NCBI RefSeq assembly: GCF_025370935.1
Contig: NC_133486.1
Location: 6,688,359 to 6,752,358, forward strand
From: Choristoneura fumiferana
Lineage: Eukaryota > Arthropoda > Insecta > Lepidoptera > Tortricidae
Direction: 5' to 3'
DNA: 64,000 nucleotides
In this document: positions 10,579 through 41,800 of the stretch, piece by piece
Layout: every line of letters begins with the position of its first letter
How positions within the stretch are numbered: position 1 is the first letter of the stretch
The notes under the pieces: generated by a model
What the model was told of the DNA's origin: nothing
Databases searched by the model: none
The model's input: only the letters and a program-made list of their open reading frames with translations
Position numbers and translations under genes: made by a program

Positions 10579-12332
10579 CAGTGGTGGTCATGTAATTAAG
10601 AACGATTTGAAGTTCCAGATTATTTTTAACTAAATCATGTCATGTGTAGTCGTGGTTCCTTCTTAGAAGTAACTAGTTACGTTATGAAATAGCCTCATGA
10701 ATAGAGCAAACGGGATTAAGAATAAATAATAAAATTGCTGACATTTTTTTACAAATTTTGTTTTTATTCTCTTTAGTAACAAATTAAAATAGTAATGAAG
10801 CTGGACAAATAATTAAGAACGATTTATTGAACTGCTCGAAAGTTTTTTTATTTGAAACTTAGATTAACTAAATCACACTAACGTGAAGTTTGTACAGAAA
10901 AAAAAAGGAATTTAATACATTTTAACTAAAATTAATAGTTAGTAGCATGTCCACGGCTTTTTATTACTGCCTTACACCGGCGAGGCATTGAATCTATCAA
11001 TTTTTGACATTTCGCAAGAGAGATAGAGTTCCATTCTTCTAAGAATACGTCATACAGTTCTCTTAAATTGCCACACTGTCGATTTGAAACCTTTTTCTTG
11101 ACTTCGCACCAAAGATGCTCTATTGGGTTAAGATCGGGGCTGTTGGCTGGCCAATCTAAGACAGAAACTGATTGCGATGTGAGGAATTCCTTAACGGTAC
11201 GTGCAGTATGCTTGGGATCATTGTCATGCTGGAATGTCCAAATAACCGGAAGCACGCCTTCAGCATATGGTAACATTGTTCTTCCAGTATGTTTTTGTAT
11301 TGAAATTGATCCATGTTTCCTTCTATCAGCCTAACAGGTCCAACACCATGTCCAGAAAAACATCCCCAAATTTTTACATTTCCCCCGCCATGCTTTAAAG
11401 TCACATTGTATACTTTGGGTCGAATGCTTTATTTGAAGGCCATCTTACATATCGTTTGCCATCAGAAACATACCCTATTTATTTTTGTCTCGTCAGAAAA
11501 AAGAACGTTTTTCCACTGTCTGACTGTCCAGTTTTCATATCTTCTTGCAAATGCAAGCCGGGCTTGCCTATGACACCGTTTCAACATAGGCACCTTCCTT
11601 GCTATCCTTCCGTGCAACTTTTCTTCTACCAAACGCCTTCGAATAATGCGTGCCGAGATTGCTGAAGGGTTGTTTTCGCCAAAATATTTTTTTCTTAACT
11701 CATTAGACGGTATTAGACCCTTTAAAAGGATTTTGTTTTGCCAAACGAACGATATTTCGATCATCTCGACGAGATGACTTTCTTTGTCTAGGTACACGCG
11801 GAACATTTGAAGTAGTTTGATACGTGGCAAAATGCTTTATGGCGTGGAAAACCATAGTTTTTGAACATTGCAGATGATCGGCATGTGTTATACGACCAAT
11901 TCTTGTCGCGAAGTTTTAGTATTACTTCTCTTGTAGATTTATCACAACTTTTATTTTTCCCCATTGTTTTTATATGAAGCAATCGCCTTTAAGACTTTTA
12001 CGGCACTAAATGGCGCCAAAATTATTCGAATAATAACCTAAAACCACAAAGCGGCCGTCCGTTCTCTATATAAATTTGAATAAAAAATAAACTATTCAGC
12101 GTTCTTAATTATATGACCAGCCAGTAAGTAGTAATACTAGGTTTAGATGTAATGTATAAAGTTTATATATTTATTTTTTAGCCAATTATATGTATAAATA
12201 AATTTACCGCTAGTACGGAAAAGTTTTACGATACCGAGAGAAGTACAAAAATATACATGCAGTTAGTAACACTTGTCAGTTTGAAAAAATCTTCTCTATA
12301 AAAAATCGTTCTTAATTATATGACCACAACTG
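10579..12332 (-). mobile_element. Tc1-like transposon (DD34E) with IR/DR termini and TA duplication
   Basis: Terminal inverted repeats begin CAGTKGTGGTCATRTAATTA at both ends. TA flanks the element at 10577-10578 and 12333-12334. Comparison with the empty repeat at 16404-17000 confirms the boundaries. A second copy of the AATTAAGAACG motif occurs inside each end, at about 10808-10825 and 12090-12115, giving the double-repeat layout of the IR/DR group. The transposase within is broken. Confidence 0.85.
10932..11964 (-). pseudogene. Tc1-like transposase pseudogene
   Basis: The start MGKNKSCDKSTREVILKLRD is at 11964 and the end RRCKAVIKSRGHATNY at 10932. The helix-turn-helix region is in the first third. 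The catalytic parts are VLFSDETK (first D), FQHDNDPKHTA (second D) and SPDLNPIEHLW (E). Exactly 34 residues separate the second D and the E, so it is DD34E. The reading frame changes at about 11800-11900, 11700, 11410-11460 and 11270, so no full-length enzyme is encoded. A transposase of this family would cut and paste the element at TA sites. Confidence 0.85.
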
Positions 12333-12789
12333 TATATGTAAACTATGCCGACAAAATGGTACAATAAAAAAAAATTAAAAAATTTTTTTTAAGGTTACCT
12401 CCCATAGACGTAAAGTGGGGGTGATTTATTTTTACTCATCCAACCCTATAGTGTATCGTTGGATAGGTCTTTTAAAACCATCAGGGGTTTGCTAAGACGA
12501 TTTTTTGATTCAGTGATTTGTTTGCGAAATATTAGCGTCCAATATTAGGGGGATTTGAAAAAAATCAGGATGGTAGTAAGTATATCAAACTTAAAAGGAA
12601 AACGGTTAAGTTTTCTTGAGAATCATTAGTAGTTTAAGAGTAAATAGCAGCCTAAGGTATAAAATATACCTAAACTTGGAATATACCGTACAAAATACGA
12701 AATCCTTAAAAAATATTACTTAATTTTTTCGTAATGGCTACGGAACCCTATTTCGGGCGTGTCCGACACGCTCTTGGCCAGTTTTTTAT

Positions 12790-14100
12790 TCTACTTGCCG
12801 TGTTAGAGCGGTTTCGTATTACTACAATCCGAATCCATGAAAACACCGGAGTAACTGGAGTACAGACGAGTAATCGTAGCACTATTTTTAACCCCCGACG
12901 TAAAAAGAGGGGTGTTATAACATTGACCGCTATGTGTGTCTGTATGCGTGTCTATCTGTAGCAACGTAGCTCTTAAACAGGTGGACCGATTTGATTGCAG
13001 TTTTTTTTTTATTTGAAATCAGGGCGATGGTTCTTAGACATGCTTTTTCAAAATCGGTTCAGCCGTTTTTGTGATTTTGAACTTTGAAGTTACAAAATCG
13101 GGCTCGGGAGTTTTGGTGGAATTGGTCGGAAATCGGATTGCGTATACCTTTACGCCTTTGTGTGGAAAAATTTGAAGAAAATCAGGATAGTAAGTATATC
13201 AAACTTAGACTGAAAACTATAACGGTTAAGTTTGCTTGAAAATTATTAGTAGTTTAAAAGTAAATAGCAGCCTAAGGTATAAAATTTACCTAAACTTGGA
13301 AGATTGCGTATAAAATACGAAAGCCTTCGAAAAATATTACTTAATTTTTTCGTAATGGCTACGGAATCCTATTTACGGCGTGTCCGACACGCTCTTGGCC
13401 GGTTTCTTTTTTTTTTCGGATTATTCCATAGAAATTGAATGAAAAATTAAAATGTGGACCGTAAGAATTGTTCTTAGTATATAAGTAAATGTGTCTAATG
13501 CAAATAATTAATCATGATATCGTAATAATAAAGTAAAAAAATGCGACGTTGCCAGCTCATCATCATCACCCCAGCCTTTATACGTCCCACTGCTGGGCAC
13601 AGGCCTCCTCTCAGAACAAGAGGGCTACATCCTTGTTCCTCATAACCCTTGCGTATATTTTTATGTACTTTCAGTAGATCAAATAATTTTAAAAATATTT
13701 GTAGATAACATATTTTTGAGTTTCCAGTTGTGTAGATATTACTGAAAGGCTTGCTCATGTGTACATATGTTTGATTGATGAATCTGCTCAGATATAAAAG
13801 TACCCTTCCATGTACATTTATATTTGAAGCCTTGGTTATGCTCATATATTTGAACTCGACTGTACAAGCTTTGCTTAGTTTGGTACTTGGTCAATTGGTG
13901 TCAAGTGTCCCACGATATTTTTTTTATGCTAATATTTTTATACTGTCGGTTTTATCAATACAATTTGATTTCCCTGCCAAAATTTGGTTTACCTCTTTGC
14001 TCCAATTACTTATGCAAACTATATAGTTCGCCAGTTTTTCTGTATCACATGTCAAGAAATTGTAATCCAGGTGTAACGTTATAGCTTGCGGCGGTGTAGC
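12790..14100. other. Repeat-rich spacer
   Basis: No gene was seen. It contains part of the AGGGTTCCG-family interior (about 13150-13400), a CATCATCATCACCCCAGCC repeat (13556-13640, the SINE-like family at 17088, 24415, 27387 and 41880) and a tail of the tRNA-derived SINE (13855-13920). Confidence 0.4.
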
Positions 14101-14146
14101 TTATTATAATCCGAGATATTACTTATTAGACAACAGTTTAAAAATT

Positions 14147-31691
<17,545 letters not shown>

Positions 31692-31935
31692 ATTTTAACA
31701 AATACGTTAGTAGTGAAATAATTAAATCAAATTCTATCTCGTCTCGACAAAAAATCGAAGGAGCCGAAGGCTCAAGTCGGCTCACCTCAACGAATTAATG
31801 GAGGAAGCACTAAACACTTTAATTAATTAACAATTCACTCAAATAAAGGCAACGAAAGGTTGGAAAAACTGTAACAACAAGTTTTCTTTAAAACTGCCGA
31901 CCGACATTTTGTATTTTTTACCGAAGGGAAAAGCA
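31692..31935. promoter_or_regulatory. Candidate bidirectional promoter between the THAP-derived gene and msps
   Basis: The two start codons face away from each other with 244 bases between them. No TATA box is evident. The inference depends on the msps start call. Confidence 0.35.
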
Positions 31936-31956
31936 ATGGCGGAATCGACAGATACG
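31936..31956 (+). CDS. msps: Candidate first coding exon of msps
   Basis: AAGCAATGG gives a good start context. The exon would encode MAESTDT and ends at the donor GTAAAG. Family members begin with a short acidic stretch such as MxEDT. The next exon would lie in or near the assembly gap. Confidence 0.35.
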
Positions 31957-32235
31957 GTAAAGTAGGTACGATTAGGTAAGCAATGTTACTAGTAAAATGT
32001 TCTCTGTTCTTTACAAATTGCTTGAGAAAGTTTAATGAATCTTTGAATAAAATGTTTAATTATTAAGAATGAATGTTTAATATGATATAAAAACATATTG
32101 ATGTACTTTCACTTATATTTTGGTTATGGCAAGAAAGCAGAATTTATAGGTAAGTTATTTTAACAAGGAGCGCTAGATTTCGCTAGCTTCTATGCAAATT
32201 GAGGAACCTGCATACTATTGAGAAGAGACCATAGC

Positions 32236-32335
32236 NNNNNNNNNNNNNNNNNNNNNNNNNNNNNNNNNNNNNNNNNNNNNNNNNNNNNNNNNNNNNNNNN
32301 NNNNNNNNNNNNNNNNNNNNNNNNNNNNNNNNNNN
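32236..32335. other. Assembly gap of 100 N
   Basis: Exactly 100 N, the usual placeholder for a gap of unknown size. It lies where the missing TOG1 and early TOG2 exons of msps are expected. Confidence 0.99.
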
Positions 32336-32665
32336 TATAACTATTGAAGAGTGATTGACTGACTGACAGACACAACCCACAGCCTAAACCACTGAAGCTC
32401 AATCAAAGAGGTGCGCAGGGATGAGATTTTTCGATAACATGCAATATTTACGTCGAAATATATACAATAGAGTACAAATCAAAAAGGAAGCGGGTGCGCA
32501 GTTCGGTAATGCGTTCATGCATCCCGAGTACTTCCGCGTTTCCTGCTGTGTGCACTATTACTTCGTCTCCAATTCGAATTTCACACACTTGTAAATTAAG
32601 CAGATAAAAACTAACATAAAATAAATTGAGAACATTAAAATAAATAATTGTTAACAATATTTCAG

Positions 32666-32860
32666 GTGATTTCAAAAGACGCCAAACGTGATGCTAGTAG
32701 CGCTGGCGGCCGTCTGCTAGCGGCCGTGGCGTCCGGGCTCCGTAACAAGTTCCAGCCGTACGCGACCGCCTGCGTGCAAGCTATATTAGAGAAGTTCAAA
32801 GAGAAGAAAACTAACGTGGTCACTGCACTAAGAGAGGCTATTGACGCTATTTATCCATCG
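32666..32860 (+). CDS. msps: msps exon, TOG2 second half, part 1
   Basis: The exon runs from VISKDAKRDASSAGGRLLAA to REAIDAIYPS, including the family phrase ILEKFKEKK. Acceptor TATTTCAG, donor GTAAGG, 65 whole codons. Confidence 0.9.
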
Positions 32861-35800
32861 GTAAGGGTATAAGTTATCGGGAGTCGCTTGACAGTCGAGG
32901 GCATAAATACCCCGGCCCGTGGCCCGGCGGAAGACCAGTGCTGGTTTTAACCAGGGATGTTATGGATGACATTTCGGATCTGGATATGGATACGGATATA
33001 TGTCAAACATAATACTGGTTTCGGATACGGTTACAGATGTTAAATTATTACGGATTATCCGATAGTTTCGGTTAAGGATATTGGATTTTTAAGGAAGTGT
33101 AAAAGTAAAATACAAATCGGAATAAAATAAAATACAATAAAAATTACAAAAAAAAAACAACAGACCTACAAACTAAGGCTTAAACACCTTACTCATATAA
33201 TTGTGTAATTTTTTTATTGTATTTTTTTTTTATTTTTATTGTATTGTATATCCATATCCATATAAGACAAATCTAAAAGGGTTAAAGTTTCTTGTACCAG
33301 TGGAAACAGATGTACATTGTGGAACGTTTTCGTAGAGAAAAATCATAAGTGGCATTGCTTGACAAGGGAATTTATTATGACACTTACTGTGAGAACGTTC
33401 TACGGTGGGTCAGGAATCAATTGGTGCGACTGTACTCAAGTATTGTGTTATTTTAATTGTATTAACGTAATGAAATGGTCCACAGACGAACCTGGAAGCA
33501 ATAATGGAGGATATGCTAGCGGCGTTTGACAACAAGAACCCTTCCATAAAGGCGGAGAGCGCCGTGTTCCTAGCGCGTGCCCTGTGCGTCACGCAGCCTG
33601 CCGCGTTCAACAAGAAAACTCATCAAGGCGTATGTAGGGGGGCTGCTTAAGCTGATGGAGAGTGCCGGTATGTACTTTACAAGCTTTTATTTCACTTGCT
33701 ACGTACATTTTTTATGTATGTTCGGGTCGAATCTTACAACTGAATTTTGACCTATGACCCACTTCGAGTGAGTTTAAATTTGGCATTCTGATGTATATCT
33801 AGTGATAATACAATAATCGCGCAGTGACATCCTGGTAGTCCGGCCAGGATCATCTCCGCAGGTCGGAAGTGTAGTTAACAAAAATACAGCCAGCAAACAA
33901 TCTTTAACTTGTTGTCTTTAAACCTTGCTAGTAACATTTCACCTCACCTACTTCTTGTGACCAGGTTACGGGCGAATGACCGGTACAGAACTGTGTTGCC
34001 CCTGTTCTGCTGTTCTTAAAAGTTTGTTGGTCCTTCCAGACCCGTCAGTCAGAGACGCGGCGGCGGAAGCGCTAGGAACTGCCACGAAACTGGTCGGTGA
34101 AAAGAACATCGCACCGCACATCGGCAAGCTAGAGCCTCTCAAGGAGCAAAAAATCAAGGAGTTCGCTGAGAAGGTAAAGTGTAAAAGATAGCATTTTATG
34201 GCATGATGATATTATTAGAAATGTTTAGGGCCTCCTCTAATTCGAGCGGTTGCATGGCTTGGCTTGGCGCGGCGTGCTTGTTTCATGTCATATAATAGAG
34301 CAGTACTGGGTGAGGGCGCCAAGCAGTGCACCCACGGGAGTTAGCGGAGGCTCTTAGTCCCGGCGAAATGTAATTTTTTTCAAAGACTTATATATCTGAT
34401 CATTATAGACGAAGCGGCGAGGAAAGCATATTTATAAATAAAAATAGGATGCACAATACGAGGAAAGGTCCAAACTTCCGATGGATTTTATATTAGCGAT
34501 GTCTTACAGTCACCTGCAATAGTTAGTATACCCGCCTTTGCTTACCTTGTAATTTTCTCTGTGTTCCTGTTTCTGTATCGCTTACTATTTCTGGTGTACA
34601 ATAAAGTCATTGTATTGTATTGTATCTGCCACAGCGGAACGTGCAAAATATCTGACACGTCTTACGGGCCCTAGAAATAGGGTCGTATCAGATATTTATG
34701 CTCGCTTTGTTGTGTCAGATATTGATGTTGGTGACTGTACAGTCGGGCGTGAGTCCTATAGGTCGTGGGAGGGCGTCCCATCGAGATATCGTCACTACTT
34801 TAAAAAAACTCTTATCTCAAAGTAGATAATTTTTCTGAGTGGACCTTATGAACATTACGTCAAGGTTCAATTTTGTTGACATATTGATTTTAGATAAGAG
34901 ATTTTTTCAAAGTAGTGACGATATGCCCATCTCTAACAATCATCACAGTCATCAGTCAGTTAACTAAAGCTAGTATAGACCTGCAAGAAAAAGTTTAAGT
35001 TGGATTCCACTGCGGGCTCGATGTCAATTCAAACTCATTCGCTTAACGGCCTCGCAGTGTAATGCAAGTTGCACAATTTTTCTTGCCGGCCTAAAAACTT
35101 TTGACTTTGTAAAGGTGAACCATACCATTTTTCGTTGCGCGCAGATTCAAATCGTCGTTCCCGAATATATTTTAAACTAAATAAAATAAAATTCTACCTA
35201 TATTAAGGTAAATATTAATTGCATTCTCTCAGTTTCTCTTGTAATCTTAATAAAGTCAAAAGTTTAACAGATAGAATGTGATTTGTCAATGTCTCTTGTA
35301 ATGGTCTATGATCTAATTTTCAAACTTATTTATTACTAAATAAGGAATTTCTCCGTTTATAGTTAACGCGTATCATTGATTTCATTAATACAAAATCTGA
35401 AATCCACTGAATGTGTTTTAAATTAAATGTATAACACACCACATATTTAAACTCGGATATGTCCACTCTACCTTCTTAGGGAATATCTACCTTATTTGCC
35501 TTTCCTTTTGATACCAAAATCTTGAAACTCTTACAGTTGGACATATTTGAGTTTGAAGTTTAGCAACACTATTGTTATTTATGCAACTGTATCGTAATAA
35601 GGGTCCTTAAAATACGAGTGTGGTACTACGCCTCGTTTCATAATAGGGTCACATGAGTGTTTTAAGGCCTAATTCCGTACAGTTGCATACAATTTTTTAT
35701 CTACATCCATATATTAAATCCTCTATCATGTGTTCAATAACCATTGAGAATGACCTGCATTAACGAGAACGAGGTATGTCCGCCCCACGAGCTGCGCGCC

Positions 35801-38800
35801 TGACGATCTGCCCTCCTCGTGCGCGCGGCGCGGCGCACCCCGGTGCTGTAATGATTTAATGACCATTACGATACAGCCGTGTTCATGTTCGTGTTCGTTT
35901 CATAATAGAATCCAATGTCATAATGCTGGGCATTATCTATGGTTTATATGGTTACTATATGGGTGTAGATAAATGGTTTTTCTTCACTTATCCAGACTTA
36001 GTAATATGTGGTAATATTTAATTGTGTAATGATGACATATCACATGTATTCAGGAGTCTTTGAAGAGCTGTGATAATGATAATTAATTAAGAAATATCGG
36101 CTAAAAGGTTTGTTTGCAATGTCCACTAATTCTGAGTAGACTTTATGACAACGTTAATAGTAGCTGATTAACGCGGTGTCACGATCTGCGGTACAACTGG
36201 AAAGCATTGATAGTCGAATAAATTGGCCAGTAGTGTATTGGTTAGTTGGTAGCATTGCTCGCTAGTAACCTAAATTTTGTGGCTTGACCTAACATTTGTA
36301 TAATATACATATTAAAGTAGGATCCCACTGCAAAATTCTGCACTTAATCAAAATGTGACTTGTACTTGTGTGTTACTCATTATGGTAAGTAAATGAAGTG
36401 CCATAGAAAAGAGATGTCTCTTTTTTTTTAATGGCTGAATTTTTTGTTGCCTCTCCTTTCTTGGTCCACTCTCGCGTATCAAAAGCTCGTGTCCACCGTA
36501 GTAATTGTATAGGTCATCCCTCCATCTCAGCTTTGGTCATCCTCCATTATGATACCATCGCTAGGGACCCATTCTGCAGAGCGTTGGCCCTAAGTGTCTA
36601 CATAACTAGAAAGACATGTAGGATGCCTTTTCTCAGTCTGCCGCACATCTTAGCATCGAGCGGTGGCATCCTATTTTGTTCCACTTATTTGGATTCCCAT
36701 CTATTTTCATGGAGCTTCCTTTACTTTAAACAAATGAGCGCATTTAAAAAAAGTCACAAAAAGGAAAGTTTATTGCTGCGGCGTTGTGTGTAACCCTACC
36801 ATTTATTCAAGTCACAATTCGATCAAATATCAGATGGATACAGGCGAGAAAACTGAATCGCGACCAGGATAAAACCTTATTCAATGTTGCAATGATTTCT
36901 TTGAAACGGGATCCTTTCGATTGCCATACTTTTATAAGTCATAATGTAATGTTTGTCATAATTATTGCTAGTTCGCTGAAACCATACATTTTTCATATTT
37001 TTTTAAATGGTCATCCATCAACTCTATAGGTTAGGTTAGGTTTGTTTTATAACAATTCTGAAAATTAAATGGTTTCAGAGAAAAAAAAGAGCTATCTCAA
37101 ACATAACATTATGACTTCTCTTCTCTTAGACCCCTTTGGAACATATCGACGGGTTAGATATTATCTAAAAAGGGTATTCAAATTTCAAAATTTTATATAT
37201 GAGGTTGAGTCAGAGACCCGTCGATATATGGAATGTCAACATGGCAAGACTACAGAATCTTACAGCGGGATCTTAGGCTATATCGGTTTCTGCATCTCTG
37301 TTTTTAGGCTGAGATCAAAGTGAAAGTGGCGGCTCCCAAGAAGGAAACCAAACTGAAGGTAGCGCCAAATGCCGGTAAAGGCGACAGTAAACCCGCCGCC
37401 GGATCCGCTCAGCCGAAGCCTGTCAAGCGACCTGCCGCAGGTAAAATAAAACGTTTATTTATAGGTTAAAATATTTATTTTGCATAGATCAAGTAGTTAC
37501 ATCAAATGTCATTAGATGGTAATGAGACGAAAGGTGGCTTATTCTGCTATCATAAATATACGTAAAAAAAAAACAAGTGCTTATTGTATGAAAGCGCATT
37601 ACTCCAAAAATGGCTGCACAAGGGTAATATCATACTTCAACCGCCGTCTAACGCTTCTGACGCTCGCGATCGCAATCAAGTGACAGTTTTTGTATGCGAA
37701 ATCTGTCCTCTCCCAAAGGCACAAATTTGAGCCCAAAACACATTTACGAAGCTCCCACGACCTTCAGCGCCTTTTGTTCCGTTATCTCCCACGAGCACAA
37801 ATTTGAGCCCGCGACTACGTGCACCGTAGTTTCCCAAAGGCACACATTTGCGACCGAAATTTTACCCAACTTAAAACTTTTTTACTGAGGCTACACGGTT
37901 TATATTCAATTGGAATCGCTTTTATTCGATTGCCAATGAAATAACCTAAAGGCTGGTACCAAACTTTAACTCATCGTCATCAGTCTCATCACTGGAAAAA
38001 AAATCGTTACGACCAGTCGAGTGCGGATGCCGTTCACGAGTACGCGTTGTGTGTGGAACGTCTGAGAATTATATTCAAAACTTCGGTTTTTGTGAAAAAA
38101 ACAGTAAGTATTGTTGTTTTTTTGTAGTTTTCATTCTTTATAGATTAGTACTAAATGATGCAATCAATGGTTCAAAGTTAGGTCTAAAGCACGCGTTTTC
38201 CGTAATAAATTTTCAACAAGTAATATTTTGAATTTTCTGGTAGAAATTTTAGTTTTTCTTATTACGAACTTCATGTAGAACTTATATTTGTTTTTGTTTC
38301 CGTACAATACACCAAAAATATTTACTTTTTCAACTATAAATATAAAGTGGCTGTTTTATCACCCACACTATTACAAATTCAAGTTTCTATGTATTTGTGA
38401 GTTTCAAAATGGCGGTTGGACGTTTGTCGAGTACAGGCTGTTTCTATTTTTCTCGAACTTATAGTGTCACACAGACGCAAATTTGTGCTGCAAAGTAATT
38501 TTTAGAACTTTCATGTGATATTATTCTTGTGGAACTGATGATAACCAGGAAAGGAGTAAGGGATCTCGCGAACGGACAATGCTATGACAGTCGAATTTGA
38601 ACTTAGTAAAGTAGTTTTGATGCAACACTAAGCCCTAGGCAGTATTATCTATTACTATATAGTAGCAATCGCTCGATCCTTGTCATAGAAAACCATTTGT
38701 TGTAACAGATGTCATCTCAGGAAAAGACATTAATTATGGCGCTGCCGGTCGCCCGGACTCCTGGCGGAACTGTAATTCTGAGCTCTGGGGACCAAGTGTT

Positions 38801-41800
38801 GTTGGAAGTATCACCTTGGACGAAACAACTGAAGGTTAGTTATTTTAATTTATGAATCTACTAGGGTATCATATCCTGAGCTATCTGATGAAACTGATTG
38901 TTTTTTTAGGAGTTGATTACTGCAATCGAGAGAAGATCAGGACACGTATGGTATGTTACATCCACCAGCATGTGCACGAGTGTTTCGTTGTATGTCCACG
39001 AGGGATTTATAAAATCCGACACTTACGTTACGTGCCTAACCTAACCACTAACGATATTTTAAAGTAATACCTGCACAGTTTGCTGCTAGCTACAATGCAT
39101 AATGTATATTTTGTAAAAAAGTTGGAATGACTAATTGTTTCTACTATATTATATATTTTATATTTGGTATATTTGCTTCTTTTTTCTTCTATGGATGTGT
39201 ATGTGTGTGTGATGAGGCCATAAAAATTTTGGTGACGGTGTGGTATTCAGGCAACCCATTTTCACAGACATTTACTCCGGAGGTGGCCACCCCCAGACCG
39301 GCTGGATCTCCAGTACCGGGGCCATCCAAAAAGCCTCGGCGTCTAATAGCAGACTCTCGCCTCAGCAATTCTGGGAGCGAGCTGGAAGACTCGAGCTCTT
39401 CGGATCAGGAGGAAATGAATCAGTCTTATGCAGTGGATATGCGGGATGTTATCTGCGAATTACGAGAAGTGGCGGTTTTAGAGGAGGAAGGAGAGGTGGA
39501 GGCCATTTCTTGCGTCTCAACCATCGCTACGATTGTCGGCGAAATGGAGACTATAGAGAATGTCGAGGGTAGAGTGGATGGAGCCACAGGAGAGGATAAT
39601 GCAGCCGGTGATTTCGACGCTTCCTTTTCTTGGTCCGATGACTTCTCTACGTTTTCGGGCCAAGAAGAGCAGTACACGCGGGACCCGGGCCCGCGTATAC
39701 CGACGGAAAACATTTTAGATATATTTAACGCCATATGGGATTTAACAATAATTTCATTGATTGTGGAACAAACGAACTTGTATGCCTGGCAGACAATTGC
39801 TAAAATGTCGGAACTGGGCGCTTTGCCTAAATATTTAGATTTGTGGGTAGATACGACTGTAGAAGAGATTAGGAGGCTCTTCAGTATTATGATTTATATG
39901 TCTTTGAACCATAGGGCCCGGTTAAGTGAGTATTGGTCGACTGGAACGCTGGGGATGCCAGATTTCCGCAAATTGATGTCAAAGAACCGGTTCCAGCTAT
40001 TGATGCGATTTTTGCACTTTTCGGACAACGACGATGTTTTGACCGGGTTGAGCGGGTATCAAAAGAAAATTACAAAAATCGCACCAATCCTGAACCATAT
40101 GAACAAAAAATTTGCGGAAATCTGCATCCCCCAGCGCGAACTTTCACTTGACGAAAGTCTTTTACTGTGGAAAGGTAGGTTGAGTTGGGAACAGTTCATA
40201 CGCAGCAAAGCAGCACGATACGGACTAAAATTGTTCGACTTATGCGAAGCTGCAACAGGATATCTAATACGGACGATAATATATGCCGGAAAAGACTCCA
40301 GCTTTGTCGAAGGAGCCCTTCATGGGTTCGATAACAAAAGTGCGAAGGTTGTTCTTGAGCTCATGGATGGCTTTCTCGACGTAGGACATTTGGTGGTTAT
40401 GGACAATTGGTATAATCAATTAGCCCTAACCAGATATCTGAAGAAACGGCAAACGGACGTATTAGGTACGATTAATAAGAATCGGCAGCAGATACCACTT
40501 GCAATTAAGAATTTGGATGAGAAGAGGATGCAGAGAGGCCAGCAAGTTGCTTGCCACTGCGGAGATATCGCCGTCATTGCTTGGAAGGATGTCAAGTTAG
40601 TAACGGTGATATCCACCTATCATAGTAACGAGCAAGTTGTTGGCCGGCGGTCAGGGCAAGAGCTAATCAAACCAGTTGCGATTGATACATACAACAAAAC
40701 CATGGGAGGAGTAGATTTAAAGGACATGAAACTGAGCAATTTTCCCATTGAACGAAAAAGGGGCCGCAAGTGGTACATGAAAGTGTTCGTTCATTTTTTA
40801 AATACCAGCATCTTAAATAGTTACATTATTTATTGTAAAAATCCTTCGCTGACCGTGAAGAGTCACCGTGACTTTAGATACTCGTTGGCCGACTTATTGA
40901 TTAGGATTAGCCAGCCCGTCTTTGTGTTCCGACCCAACAAGGATACGACCGATGTACGCCTCGACCGCCAACCAGACCATTTTCCGACTCACACCGCCAA
41001 TGTCGTAGGCAAAGCCATAAAACACCAAAGGCTGCGCTGTAGACGTTGCGTAGCTACTGGCAAGCGCACATTAGTGATGTCTATGTGCCAGAAGTGCAAA
41101 GTGGCGCTGTGTTTAGGGAAATGCTGGATAGACTATCATACAAAAGATAAACTTGTATAGTACTAGTAATACTATACTGTATAGTATTAATAATGCTAGA
41201 CAAATGTATTTTTTGTATTGATATAAATTTATCAACGAGAATTTTAATACATTTGGTTTTCTTAGGATTTACTAACAAATTATTGGCAGCAAACCATGCG
41301 GATATCATGGACAGGATTTGATGTTTTGCGAATATCTAACCCGGCCGTATTGGCTGATTACCTGATCTGTTTTACAGGTATTTTCCCAAAGTAATGTAAT
41401 GATATTATGATTATGGCTAAACAAATTAGGTTTTAGTGCATTAGGTAATATTATAATATGGCTAACCAAATTAGGTATTTAAGCGCTCGGTTGTTTTATG
41501 CGTTAATGCAATGCGTTTCACGCACATCAATTTGCATCAGATAATTTAACTGTCAAACATTGTCTTACGCGGTGAGCGCAGCGGCAAACGCATGTTTGGT
41601 AATTAGATTGCGTGGATTGTGATTCGTTAGATTAGATGTGCATCAAACGCATTGCGCTTAACGCAGCGTTTATCGCATAAAGCGCTTTAGTTTCGTGTTG
41701 GTACGAGTTTGTAGGAACGTCACAAACTGACATGGGTGTATGGATGTACTGAGTTAAGTAGTGTAGAGTATTTCTCTCTCTGTGTGTTTGCGTGTGTGTG

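Larger units (their letters stand above)
10461..12750 (+). mobile_element. AGGGTTCCG-ended DNA repeat, copy 1, split by a Tc1 element
   Basis: The ends AGGGTTCCGG and CGGAACCCTA are inverted. The interior matches the uninterrupted copy at 16404-17000, but 10579-12332 is a Tc1-like insertion. It is a non-coding family with further copies at 28346-29070 (inverted) and a fragment at about 13150-13400. Confidence 0.65.

Noticed and set aside
32183..32402. Frames across 32236-32335
   Set aside because: They only read through the run of N.
36431..37029. Reading frames of 120 and 81 codons in an msps intron
   Set aside because: No family features, biased AT-rich composition and no splice context.
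39127..39267. Transposase start at 39127 (MTNCFYYIIYFIFG)
   Set aside because: The stretch is hydrophobic and AT-rich, with no family match; an acceptor at 39267 and an upstream exon explain the N-terminus better.
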